This document shows, in pieces, positions 9,631 to 20,911 of a stretch of DNA of 64,000 bases (within the stretch, counting starts at the first letter, position 1; each line of letters begins with the position of its first letter). Source of the DNA: Diabrotica undecimpunctata. Taxonomy: Eukaryota > Arthropoda > Insecta > Coleoptera > Chrysomelidae. Location of the stretch: positions 148,189,108-148,253,107 of the forward strand of contig NC_092804.1 in assembly GCF_040954645.1 (NCBI RefSeq). Direction: 5' to 3'. Made by a program: the position numbers and the translations under genes. The notes under the pieces were generated by a model. The model searched no databases and was not told the origin of the DNA. It was given only the letters and a program-made list of their open reading frames with translations.

Positions 9631-12214
9631 CACCTTGACTGCGGCGGTTAAATACTTAATATACTAGTTCTTGCGTCACATGCCCACGGATATACGTTAT
9701 GTGTCTATTCTGTCTATGCGTCACGTGCCCCCTATGGCATGTATATACATGTATGTACTTCATGCCCTCCAGTACAAAGAAGTATAACTTTTGCATATTA
9801 TATACAGAAAACTATGATAAAAGTAATAATCTACTTTCCTCTCAAACAGGATATGCCGTCAAAATCCGGTGTAGCACAGACAGCTAAACAAATTTTCTCT
9901 TTGAGGTAATTGGATAAAATTAAAGATGTTTATAAGAACTAAATACCTTTATTATAATTTCTGCTTCTTCTTATTAATTATGTGCTTTATTAAAACAAGA
10001 CAAACAGTATCCAGATTGACCAGGGCAATCGAAACAAAAAGTTATAATCTTACAAAAACTTTTTTATCCACTTCACGGTAACTTAAACCTGAAGATTTTA
10101 ATACTTGACGACAGCCTCTACATGGCTTTCGTTGTTTCCTTCCAGGTCCTTCAGGTTTGGTAAAAGTATGAGCTCTTTTTTTTGGAAGTGGTTTTTCTTG
10201 AGGTGATTATATTAAATTATAAGCTAACTGACCTCTAAATTATATAATGCTCGTTTTTATTTCAGAGCACATATTGAATATAATTAAGCTATTAACAATA
10301 GCTGTTCCGAGTATCATTTCAAATAATACTTTCCTAAAATAAAAAAAAATAAGAAAGAGATATTAAAATTATAACTTATTTTGTTTCCTACCGGTACCAT
10401 TTTAAGCTTTGACGTAGCACTATATGGTAAGATGATATCTGGTCAGAATAGTCTCCACCTTTCTTTACAGAGTTGTAATCAATTATACATTACGGTTTCA
10501 CAATATCCTCTTTTTGCCTATTCTACTTTCCTGTTGAAATCAACCGTTTAGTATGGGCTGGGACACTTGAAATCATTAACACAGGTTCCTTACCCATCCA
10601 CTTAATAATTCTTAAACCATCTTTATTTTTTCCAATGACCTGTTCGCTTCATCTTCTTGGACTGGTTAAAAATAGGTGGTATTCATTTTCTGTTTCCTCT
10701 TTTCTCTGAGTCCCACAGTACATCATATATTTTGCTAACGATGTTTTAATGAGAGGTATTCCTGAATAAAATTTATCACCAAATAATATTTTGCCAGCTT
10801 TATATGTGATACACTAAACTGCATTAACTGGTTGTTGTTAATTTTTTTCTATGTAAATAGTTACATTGAATTTATAGCCTTCAGGAAAACAGAGTTTGTA
10901 TAGTTTCACTCCATATTTATGAGTTTTGTACTGAGGATAATGGTGTCTCCCTCTGAAAGGTACCATAGATTCATCTATAACGAGAATGTTGCCAGGCTCC
11001 ATTATATGAAAATTTTGAATCAACTTTGTAACTAAATTTTCTATTTTGCATAATCTATTAGTGGTATCAGATGTCTCATTATTTTAAAAATGAGAAAGTT
11101 TCAATAAAAGCAAAAGGCGGTCTCGAGTTAAAACTTTTGCGATAAATTTATTATAAAATATATCATCTTTAGATCAATATAAATTTAAATGTTGTGGTAC
11201 CTGAGTAAGACCCATTGCGATTATTACCCCTAGGAATGCTCTTATTTCAGTTTTGTTTATAACTGTCCATAAATTGAACCTGGATTGTCTTGACTGTCGC
11301 ATACTTAATTGTTGAACAAAATAAATGTTTTTTTTTCATTAATAATAATATCCAATATTTCATCAGTTATGAAATGACTAAAAACGTGTATTCATTTCTG
11401 TACCGCATTTGGTTTAATACCAACTAATGTATTCTTGCTTACTACAAAATCGTCACCATCTACATCTTCTAAATCACACCATTTATCACTATCACTATTC
11501 TCAGCACTCTGTTCATTATTAATTGATGGAACTTGCTCATATGGTCTAGCAATGAATCGTCACTGTCAACGGGATCTTCGACACTGTCGGCATCAGGTGA
11601 AGATTGAGTTGTTTGTTGTCTGCTCATTCTCTATATGGAGTTCATCAGCCTGTTCGTTATCCATTTCCTGTTCTGTTTATGCTCGTATGAACTGTTGTTC
11701 GTTTTCATTATTAAAATTTTCATGACTTTTAATCAACCCTGTATTATCATGTAATCATTTAATGTATCATTTAAAATAATATTTGTTTCAGAACTTTTTG
11801 TAATCATTGATTGTTTGCTCATTTGCAACTTCTATCACCTTTTGTTTCACTATATCAACCATATATCTTGCTCTTTTCCACATATAACCAACTACTGCTC
11901 ACACGTCAATAAACTACAATAAACTGAAACAACAACAAATTAGAACAAATGGCAATGAAACGTGCCTCCCGGGGTCTGTGACGCATAGTACCAATAAATT
12001 TTTGTTTGTGTGCGGAACGTGTCTCCGGGGGCATGTCTCATATTACCGAGATCAGTAGCGAGAATTAAAAATTTGCTATCGATAGCTATTTGCTACACTT
12101 AAAACGACGTACAAATACCATTTTTATCGCTATGCGACGGTTTGACCAATTTTACTACAGCACAGTTGAAAAATTACGCACATGCCCCTGAAGATACCTG
12201 CCGCAGTCAAAGTG
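9631..12214 (-). mobile_element. piggyBac-1, full-length decayed element
   Basis: Flanked by TTAA at 9627-9630 and 12215-12218. Ends are inverted: CACCTTGACTGCGGC on the left, and the complement of CACTTTGACTGCGGC on the right (one difference in 15). Subterminal copies of CGTCACGTGCCCC-like motifs occur inside both ends. Length 2584 bp, the usual size for piggyBac. It lies 50 bp from the PLE copy. Confidence 0.9.
10040..11700 (-). pseudogene. piggyBac-1 transposase
   Basis: Recognisable landmarks on the minus strand: a Glu/Asp-rich N-terminus (11560-11700); LVIDESMVPFRGRHHYPQY and HKYGVKLYKLCFPEGYKF with the first catalytic Asp (10838-11023); LFGDKFYSGIPL with the second Asp (about 10770); KKGGDYSDQISSY with part of the third Asp motif (about 10470, Val lost); and a C-terminal Cys-rich domain KPCRGCRQVL... 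CFDCPGQSGYCLSCF (about 10000-10130). This is the DDE_Tnp_1_7 order plus the zinc-binding tail. Many stops and frameshifts are present, and the longest open piece is only 61 residues, so it is among the oldest piggyBac copies here. Confidence 0.85.
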
Positions 12215-12218
12215 TTAA

Positions 12219-12992
12219 ATAATATTTGAAAGATTTAGGTTATGTACCTTCATGTAAGGTTTAATATAATTTTTGAGCCAAAAAAAATTCTAGATAAAAA
12301 AATTAATTTACTTTCTCTTCGCACATTATTATCTTCAAACCAGTAAACATGCATTACAAGAATTGCCAAATTTTACTATACTTACAGCATCTATGCTATC
12401 CTGTCACAAGTTTCCTTGTGAATTTCATAATATTGCGTAACTTATATGTAACACTATGATATTAAGGATTTAAGGTATCTCAAATGCTTTATTTTTTGTA
12501 TAACAGTGATGTTTTGATAATTTGTATCAACATTTTGGATGAAAATTTTTTGTATTGCCAAATAATTAAAAAAAATTGTTTAATTTGTATTTTGAAAACG
12601 ATTTTCGAAGTGGAAATCGAACCGTCAAAATAATTTTTTTTCAATTATTTCAATAACAATTTAAAACTTGATTTTTTCTCTTTAAAAATATTAGATAATA
12701 TAGAAATAGTTTTAGAATCAAATTAAAATAAATTAAATTAATTAAGTATATTATGATCCTGAAATAACGGGCATAATATGCTTCTTTATGTATATGCATA
12801 ATATCTAATTTTCACCTGGAATTACATTTTTAGAGGGCGTTCTAGGAAAACTTATACGATGACTAGACTTTTCCATTTCTTTTACACATTTTGTCCTTCT
12901 TCTGGAAGATAATTAGCTTCGCACTACTGTGTCTCTCTTTAATCGGCTCAGTTCGGCTCTAAGACTATTTGATAATCAATGAAACATACGTA
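12219..12992. other. AT-rich sequence with one decayed terminal-repeat core
   Basis: Mostly unassigned. At 12590-12640 the sequence CGATTTTCGAAGTGGAAATC followed by GAACCGTCAAAAT matches the core of the PLE-like terminal repeat listed at 1366, in the opposite orientation and diverged. Confidence 0.5.
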
Positions 12993-12994
12993 TA

Positions 12995-13142
12995 GGTAGT
13001 TAAAGATAATGCAAACACTCCTGACCTTGGAGCTGCGCGAAGGCGGAGTCAAAATTCAGGTAAAGGCAGAAAGGTTCTATTGTAAACCAAATTTCGTCTA
13101 CTACGCCGTGGTCAGGAGTGTTTGCACTATCTCTAACGTCCC
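12995..13142. mobile_element. Small inverted-repeat element (MITE-like)
   Basis: Arms of about 32 bp: 12995-13026, containing GCAAACACTCCTGACC, and 13110-13142, containing GGTCAGGAGTGTTTGC with outer bases also complementary. The interior is about 83 bp and relatively GC-rich. No coding capacity. The target duplication is unclear. Confidence 0.65.
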
Positions 13143-14876
13143 TTTGAAAGGCATATATATTGCAAACAGTGCTTTCCCAATGCATGAGGCTCCTTGGAGC
13201 CCAATTTGAGTCAAAAGTTTTATATCGTTTCTTCTTTGTTCAGTTCATTATTATAATGATAATATTCGGTTTTAATAAACTTAATATATTTTATGCAATG
13301 TATTATTTTACTCAATGGATTTTTTGTTTCAGGTAAGTTGTACCATGATTTTCCAAATAGAAAAACAAAATTGGTAAGACACTAGATATTAACATTTAAA
13401 AAGCATAGCAATTTGGATAAAACTGTTACATCTCTTCAATAGTATATTCTTTTATTAAATCGTAACAAAAAACCGTGACTTTGACCCAGCCTAATTTTTC
13501 ACAAGTTTTTGAGTTTTATATACCTCAATAACTAAAACCTCTATGTTTTCTGCAGTAGACTTAGTGGACATTTTAATTCACTAACAAGTTAAGTCCAAAA
13601 ATTGTAAAAAAATCTAAGAATCTTAATTTTAAGTAAATGCTAATAACTTGTAAAAATAAATCTACAACCTTGCTATTGCGTAGAATGTTGGGTTGCTAAA
13701 AATTTGGTTAAAATTGTTGTTAATGGATCAGAGTAGGTAATTCATCAATTAGATTAAAAGTTATTCAATTTGTTTATCCCAAACAACCTTTTTTTGCAAT
13801 ACCTTAAGTAGAAAAAAATAACCTCACAATAATTCTACGGGTAGTGTAAGTAAGAGAGGGTTATTCTATCAAAAGCATATAGCAAAACTTAATGCAAAAA
13901 TGTTGTAATTGTTTGCACAAAAAGATTTAAAATAATGTTTTAAAATAACTAGAATGAAGTTAGTTTGATTTTTTTAAAGCCATAGTTTATAACAATTAAA
14001 AAACCTAATTAGTGGCATTTGAAAGATCAATAACTGAAGTTTTATTGTAAAAAGTTTTAAAAAGATTGCCTTTGAGTAGTGTCGTCTACAAAGCTTCAAA
14101 ATGTGAAGCAATTCGTTCAGTTTGGAGAATGAAGGGGCAAATAAACTGTATCTCTGGTTTTTTCTTTTAATGAATTTTGACGTATCTATTTTAATTTGTA
14201 TGTATTATTTTCGTACATTACGAATGCGCTTTTTGCTAATAAATGTATTGTTGAATTAACCTTGTAAATTGTTTAAACAATTTTTGACAAAAAACATTTT
14301 TAACGATATTATTAGAATGATTTTTAATGAAAAACATAGAAATAAATCACTTACAACTAAAGTTACAATAAATTGTTGAAACTAATTAATAAAATTAAAA
14401 TTGGTCAATACGATATTATTTACCTACAACCTACAACTATAAATATTTATCAAATTACGAGTTTGTCACATTTAAGTTTTTGTAAATTTAACTGTAAATG
14501 ACCTATTCATAATTTTTTTTTAACAAAATTCGTCCTAAAAATATCGTAAACTTTTTTGCTTTTCCAAAATTTGTTTAAACAATTAAAAAGGTTAATTTAA
14601 CCCTCCATCACTCGCACCTCAAAAAATTACGCCATCACTCGCGTGTTAGATTTTATTTAACATATGGGTATAGGTCAAATAAATAAGTCATTAGTACTTA
14701 CTAGTTACGTTTATTGACTAAAAAACGATATTTTTTTATTATAGATACAACTTATATTTTTTTAAAACAAAACTGCAAAAAAAACTACTAGGTAAACTAA
14801 AAAAATATACACATTACCCTAGAATAAAACAAATAAAGGGATTTATTCCAAAAAAATGTACGCATTACGCATAAAA

Positions 14877-17201
14877 TTAGATTTTTTGCTCTTCTAGGCA
14901 GTAGTGGCAAGTAAAATTTGTTAAACCAGTGTGCTCTTTACATATTGGCAACTTATATTTAGTACAATAATGTTGGGTAAACCTGATCTTCCTTACAGGG
15001 CAAAAAGAACATCTTGGTTTTATAGTTGGAGTTGCCCCTTGAGAAACTGATGGCTTTTCTCCGGTTATATTTCGGATCCTGAGTCTCAACTGAAAAGGCA
15101 GATTTGGGATATTGGAACGTCGTTAAAGATGGGATATTAAAAGTTGCTTGCCAGGCTCCGCAATGTAGCTTCCTCGAGTAGGCTGCAAAAAACAGTAAAC
15201 GGCCAGCGATTGCTAAATTGAGTCACCAAGTATTCTGCCTTCATTTTATCAACAACATTCACTCCGCCTTTTGTGAGGTTGTAATCAGTAATAATCTCTA
15301 GCTTCATGGTATGCTCTTTGGTGTTTTTATCAATGAAACTATCGCTGGGTAGTGTTGAAAGTAGTAGTACATTCCTATTTTTTTGCACATATGATACAAG
15401 TACACACTTGTTTCCATCGTCACCATATGCAAACATGCTACTACATAAAGGTCTTCCTTTTCTTCTTCTTCCTCTTCTTCACTGGTTTTACAACCCGGGG
15501 TGAGTCTTAGCCGCATCCACTATCGCCCTCCATCCTCTACGATCTTGCGCTTCTATTTCCCATTGTTGTACCCCAATTCTAGATAAATCGGCTTCAACAT
15601 CATCCTTCCATCTTTTTCTCGGTCGGCCTACTGATTTTCTACCATCTGGTCTTTCAAAAAACACTGTCTTTAACACTCTGTCATCCTCTGATCGTACCGT
15701 GTGACCTGCCCATCTTAGTCGGTTTGCCTTGATATGTCTGACTATGTTTTCAGTTCCATACTCCTGTGAATTCATCTCTTTGAGGGCTAAATATTATTCT
15801 AAGAATCTTTCTTTTAAAAAACCTATTGATTTCTTGCTGGTTGAGAGTCCATGTTTCACTACCATAAATATGTAATAATTGGGCGAATTACAGTGTTAAT
15901 TTAGATTTTCTCTTTAGCAGCTTCAATCTTAATAATGTTGAAAGAAAGTATAATGCTCTATTTCCCGCAGGTATCCTTGCTGAGACCTTTTTTTCTATGT
16001 GGTTGTCCGCTGTGATTATCGCCCCCAGGTATTTAAACTCCTTTACAAGGTCTTCCTTTTATGTTTTTCAACTCAGGGAGAATATGTTGTTTGTTTTTAC
16101 GCAAAGTACCTATCGTTGTCAAGCAATGATCGTTCAATAAAGAGTTGGCTAAGGGTACAGAAGAAAAGTAATTATCCGTAGTTACATTTTGACCGGTTCC
16201 ACTTATGGGTCGTATAAGTCTTTTTGCTACACCAGATACATCGTTGGGTAGTTGATATGATCCTTCAGGTTGTTTGCTGGGGTAAATTTCGAGATTTTGC
16301 GTAAAAAATGTTCTAGCATCCACCAAGGTATAAATATTGATTCCGTATTTCGATGGCTTATTGGCTATATACTGCCTAAATTTGCATCGACCACGGAATG
16401 CTTCCAACATTACCTCTATGGTCACATAGAATCCAGGAGTGTATGCAGATAAACAGTTAGTGACAAACATTTAATATATTTCTCGAATGGGTGCAAGATT
16501 ATCAACTGCCGAATTTTCTTGCCTCATAATGGCGTCGTCAAATCTTACAGCTTGAATTATTTGGTGAAATCGTTTTTTAGACAGAGTAGCTGCAAAAATA
16601 TCTGGAGCTGTGCCATCTAATTTCCAGAGTTCATCAGTATTTAAATGTTGCGCTCTCTTGACCCCAGCAAGGAACAAAAGTCCGACAAATGCTTGCATTT
16701 CCTTGTAGTCAACAGCAGGACAATCCCTAGTCTCATCATATCCAGTTTTTGATTTGTATATTTTATAATATTATTGATCATAGCATCCGAGAAAAACAAT
16801 TTCCAGCATTCTAAGATGGTTTTGGCGTCTTTTGCTTTTGCTTTTACCCCAAGTAAGTTCGTAACGATATTACAAGCTTTGGTCTTACCTTTGGGAGTGT
16901 GTTTCTTATGTTTCAAACATAGTGTTTTATTTTTGCCGTAAAATCTTGGATAATCATCATCTTGGTCGCTTTCTTCCATGGCATCTTCAGGATTACTGGG
17001 TAGATCTTGTGTGGACTGCTCAGAATATGTATTGTGGATACTGCGTTCAGAACGAACATCACTTAAGCCCTCATCAGAATCTAGCGGTTCCACATCGCTG
17101 TCTATCTTTTCATACCATTTTAGTAACTGGTTTTCCATTTTCTTGTTCAAATTTTCCTGCAATAAACCAAAATAGCGCTTATAATAACGTATGTTCAACA
17201 A
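14877..17201 (-). pseudogene. piggyBac-2 transposase, split by an insertion
   Basis: Blocks from N- to C-terminus on the minus strand: acidic leader (17201-16760) with SDVEPLDSDEGLSDVRSE; AFVGLLFLAGVKRAQHLNTD and LSKKRFHQIIQAVRFDD (16471-16698); TIEVMLEAFRGRCKFRQYIA, KYGINIYTLVDART and VTTDNYFSSVPLANSLL (16033-16470); then, after the insertion, LVSYVQKNRNVLLLSTL and NLTKGGVNVVDKMKAEYL (15137-15436); last a Cys-rich tail CSFCPVRKIRFTQHYC...CHYC (14877-15089). The first catalytic Asp appears replaced (TIEVML for TxDEML), the second is present, and the first Asp of GVDxxD is Asn. Frameshifts lie at about 16690, 16470 and 15100. Inactive. Confidence 0.93.
15462..16046 (-). mobile_element. 5'-truncated non-LTR retrotransposon nested in piggyBac-2
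   Basis: Flanked by a 14-bp duplication AAGGTCTTCCTTTT (15448-15461 and 16047-16060). The minus-strand protein at 15488-15775 is an ORF2 tail: HIKANRLRWAGHTVRSEDDR, ERPDGRKSVGRPRKRWKDDV and RRGWRAIVDAAKTHPGL. It ends in a (GAA/GAG)n tail at the left edge. Related in tail sequence to the copy at 7970-8888. The insertion interrupts the piggyBac coding sequence between GRPC and the MFAYGDD segment. Confidence 0.92.
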
Positions 17202-19009
17202 TCTATAGGTATTTCACTAAAAATCTTACCTTTTATGATAATATTTTTTTTAACTTTTCTTAAGTGATCTCTCTAAAAATCAACACACGCCAACACTCGC
17301 GTAGTTAGATTTTTTCTACGATTCCGACGAACGCAATCGCTCGCGTGTTAAATTTGAACTAACAACAACTGCTGTCGGCTATAAGATAATAGGTACTCCC
17401 ACCATTATTTAACATAATCTTATACGAGTCTTCATAGGAGTATTCCTGGTTGCAGAACCCAAAAGGAGCAATATTTCGAAAATTATGGCAAAATATTTAA
17501 AAATGTTAGATTTTTTCTAACGGTGCGAGTGATGGAGGGTTAACATAAAATTTATCAGCAAATGGCATATTCTTAATATACGGAAAGAGTATATACAAAT
17601 TATAAAAAAACGTCAAAATTCGTCAAAAAGAACCGAAGATAATTTATATCGAGTTTAAAGTTTATATTCCATTTTTCGATATTGTCGATTTGAAAAAAGG
17701 GACTAATTTGGTTCATACTATTCCTAGCACAACTTCTTTTAAAACTTACTGGCTTTTCGAATATAAAAATAAGTTTTTCTGGGAGATGGAAAAAAAATTT
17801 CCAATTTGTTTATAAGCAGAAAATTTTTACAATCAAGTTTTGCAATTTTAAAAATGTTTTGTTCTATTTTCCTAACTTTTCTTAAATTCTTATCATCTAT
17901 TAATCTATCTTTTACTTATGCTAAATGTAGAATCATTGTAAGTTCATTTTTTTTTTATTTGTATTAGTGCAAAAAAAAAGTTGTTTGGGAAATATAAATT
18001 GAATTACTTTTGAACTAGTGGATGAAACGCCCATTTTTATATTTATAATGGATGACATTTTAAACACATTTTTAACACTGTAAGATCTAACCTTCCACGC
18101 AATATCGAGGATGTAGCTTCATTTTTACAGCAGCTTTAACATTTATTGAAAATTAAGAATTATATTTTGACTTTCAGTTGTTAATAATTTAAAAGGTCCA
18201 CCAAATCCATTCCACGTAAAGGTTTTGGTTGTTAAGGTATATAAATCTCAAAAAACTTGTCAGATATCAGGTCGAGTCAAAGTCTTCAAGAAGGTACTTT
18301 TTACCATATTTCTCTGGACTCGAAAGTAAATGTACAATAGCAAAACCAGTCACAAGTATAAAATAAATAAATACAACATATTATATGATCAAATACAACA
18401 TCTATGAAAACAAGTAATCAACCCTTAAACCAACAAAACATCCAACAAGACACTATGTTGCAACCTCACTTTAATTCTTCTCTACAATTTCCTCAATTAC
18501 ACAACAATCATGCAACTTTTAACATCTAATTCAAAGAATGATGGAGCACGTGGACAAAATTTTTGACATCTTGATGACTCTTATTTTCAAACTTAATGTT
18601 TAAAAATTTATAGATTGGAGATTGGAACTCAAACTGCTTCGTAAACCATAGTCAAAAAGTAAAAGCATTTATTTCCCAACACAATATAGATGTCATGTTG
18701 ATTTCTAAGGCACATAATATGATAAATACAATGTACTCTAAGGTTCAAAATTATCAAACCTACTCCACTGTACATCCACAAGGTAAAGTGAACATCATGA
18801 TAGCGAGACTGAAATAGTAGTAAGAAAGAATATTAGGCACAGTACAGCTACCCCACCACTATAGCCCTCAACTATCTTACAGAACAGCTACCTTCCAAGA
18901 TATCTCGCAAGCAGTTGACACTGGCATAATGGCCACTTTTACATTTCAAAATCAAGTCTTAGCTACCTTATCCCATAGCCAAAAGTCTACAGTCATATAT
19001 AACAGATAT

Positions 19010-19852
19010 CATCATCATTGGTGCTACAGCCCTATAAAAGAGCCTCGACCTTCCCAAGTCTATTACGCCAGTCAGTTCTCCACTGCCAACTGTTGCCAGT
19101 TTGCTGCACCTATTTGTCTACCATCCTCATTTACACCATCCCTCCATCTAAGTTTTGGTCTACCCCTACTTCTACTTCCCACAGGTTGTGACATAAGGAT
19201 TCTTCTAGGAGGGTTGTCCTGCTGTAATCTTGCCAGATGTCCTGCCCATCTTAGTCTTCCTATTTTCATAAAGATACTACGTCTTTACCACCAAATATAT
19301 GTTTATATATGTGATATATCTCGTAGTTGTACCTCCTTCTCCAATCACCATTTTCACAGATGCCACCAAATATTCTTCTCAGGATCCTTCGTTCAAATAT
19401 AAGCAGGAGATTTTCATCTGCCTTGGAAATGGTCCATGTCTCCGACTTATATGTCAACACTGGTTGTATAAGAGTTTTGTATATGGTTATTTTTGTTTTT
19501 TGGCTTAAGTTTCTTCTTCTCATATGTCTACTCAGTCCAAAATAGCATTTGTTTGCCAGGATTATTCTTCGCTTGATTTCTTCCGTCATAACGTTCTCCT
19601 TGGTTATCAGGGAGCCTAAGTATGTGAATTTGTCCACCACTTCAAAGGTAGAATTATCAACCGTGAATTGGTGGCCGATGTTTCTTTCTCTATTGTTGGG
19701 TGTTGATGCCATTATCTTAGTTTTATCTTCATTTACTTGCAGGCCCATATTTTTTGAGGCGTTTGACAAGGTGGTATACATTTCTTCTAGCTTGCGTATT
19801 GTGCGGGCAACTAGATTAACATCATCTGCATATGCCAAAATTTGGGATGATT
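19010..19852 (-). mobile_element. 5'-truncated non-LTR retrotransposon nested in the jockey relic
   Basis: Flanked by a 13-bp duplication ATATAACAGATAT (18997-19009 and 19853-19865). The ORF2 piece starts in the RT at AYADDVNLVARTIRKL and continues through MGLQVNEDKTKIMAS, FTYLGSLITKENV, QPVLTYKSETWTIS (19266-19838), then IGRLRWAGHLARLQQDNPP and SRGRPKLRWRDGVNEDGRQ (19072-19269). One frameshift joins the two near 19268. The catalytic YADD is intact. The 3' end is an ATC/GAT-repeat tail. Truncation just before the RT active site is typical of target-primed reverse transcription that stopped early. Confidence 0.93.
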
Positions 19853-20692
19853 ATATAACAGATATATCCTTCTTAATTAATCTTAGCGAAGCACTTTCAT
19901 ATATCTGATCTCGGCTGGAGTCCCTTAAGGAAGTTTACTCGATCCAACCACATATTTACTGTACACAGCTAATATTCCTTTCACAAATAATACTATTGCT
20001 ACGTATTAAAATAATACCGTCAAAATGGCCACTCATGTGAATAAATGATTAGCATCCAAAAATTTGCAACACCATTTGAACAAATTAGTTTAAACTAGGG
20101 CGTGTTAAAATAAATATTACCAAATCGTTTCACATCACATTCACGCTAAAAATAGAGAACTGCCCTCTAGTATCTATAAACCTTAAAATTACTACCTGCT
20201 AGAAATGATGTCAAATATTTGGGTATTAAGACAAATATTCATCTAAATTAGGAAAAATATATATGGTTCAAATAACTACAACTAAGCATGCTTTACTAGA
20301 AAATGTACTGGTTTATGAATCGGAAGTAACATTTAAGTATCTAAAACAAACTTCTTCTTTATAAGACAATTCTATAACTGCTATGGATATACGGGATTCA
20401 AGTTTGGAGAACTTTTAGTAATAAAAAAATGCAAAACCTACAAAGATTTCAATTAAAAGTTCTTCGTGATATCTGCAATACCCCATGGTATATGTCAAAT
20501 AGTGTTATTCATCATAACCTGAATATTTACACTATTCAGGAAGCAACCGTTACTCAGTTACAAACAACTTTGACTATCAAACGCTATCAGTCACTCGCAA
20601 AGAACCTCCTGAGCCCAACACTGCTAAGAAGACTAAAATGACTGGATTCTCTAGATCTCACCACCACTAGGAACTTAACGACATAACGTCAT

Positions 20693-20722
20693 AAAAGGGC
20701 CAAAGTAAACTTTGGCCCTTTT
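20693..20722 (+). other. Perfect 13-bp stem-loop in the jockey 3' region
   Basis: AAAAGGGCCAAAG, loop TAAA, CTTTGGCCCTTTT. It lies about 50 bp after the end of the jockey ORF2 relic. A 3'-UTR hairpin of this kind may be the template recognition site for the reverse transcriptase; this is inference. Confidence 0.7.
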
Positions 20723-20911
20723 AGTATTATTATTTTGTGAAATAAACAGTTGGCGATTGTCTACATTGGTCTTTCTAGGTAGTGTGAAAGGATAGAGATA
20801 ACTGCATTTTAGCATCCGCCGTGTTGTCGGCTGTCATTATCAGTAGTGCCATTGTCACGTTGAGAAGTTGTACATTGTAATTTCAGTTTTTAAGTTGAAT
20901 TTTAAGAAAAA

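Larger units (their letters stand above)
14601..17539 (-). mobile_element. piggyBac-2, full length, with a nested retrotransposon
   Basis: Flanked by TTAA at 14597-14600 and 17540-17543. The first 18 bases of the inverted ends are identical: CCCTCCATCACTCGCACC. The motif CACTCGCGTGTTAGATTTT recurs subterminally on both sides. Total 2939 bp includes the insertion at 15462-16046; without it the element is about 2.35 kb, a normal piggyBac length. Confidence 0.93.
13480..18300. repeat. Large diverged inverted repeat (foldback-like), host of piggyBac-2
   Basis: Segments at 13490-13590, 13745-13800 and 14120-14260 recur inverted at 18190-18290, 17975-18030 and 17560-17690. Examples are ACAAGTTTTTGAG.TTTATA against TATAAATCTCAAAAAACTTG, and CCCAAACAACCTTTTTTTGC against GCAAAAAAAAAGTTGTTTGG. 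The centre of symmetry falls where piggyBac-2 inserted (14601-17539). The arms (about 0.8-1.1 kb) are clearly diverged, so the structure is old. No transposase of its own was found. Confidence 0.7.
18400..20722 (+). pseudogene. Jockey-clade retrotransposon, internally deleted, split by an insertion
   Basis: Order on the plus strand: ORF1-like Gln/Asn-rich end (about 18400-18530); endonuclease start HNIDVMLISKAHN and YSTVHPQGKVN (about 18680-18820); then RT AVFLDISQAFDR-like sequence (about 18890-18930); after the nested element, RT continues near 19900 with AGVP.GSLL and LYTANIP; then GHSCE region of the ADD box; RNDVKYLGIKTNIHL (about 20200); and LQRFQLKVLRDICNTPWYMS (20429-20641). This is a jockey ORF2. 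Sequence between the endonuclease start and the RT is missing. Many stops and frameshifts. Its 3' region has the stem-loop at 20693-20722. Confidence 0.8.

Noticed and set aside
18929..19402. 157-codon plus-strand open frame
   Set aside because: It is the antisense shadow of the nested retrotransposon ORF2 plus a little jockey sequence.
20693..20722. Intrinsic (rho-independent) terminator
   Set aside because: The hairpin plus T-run shape fits, but the context is a eukaryotic retrotransposon 3' region.
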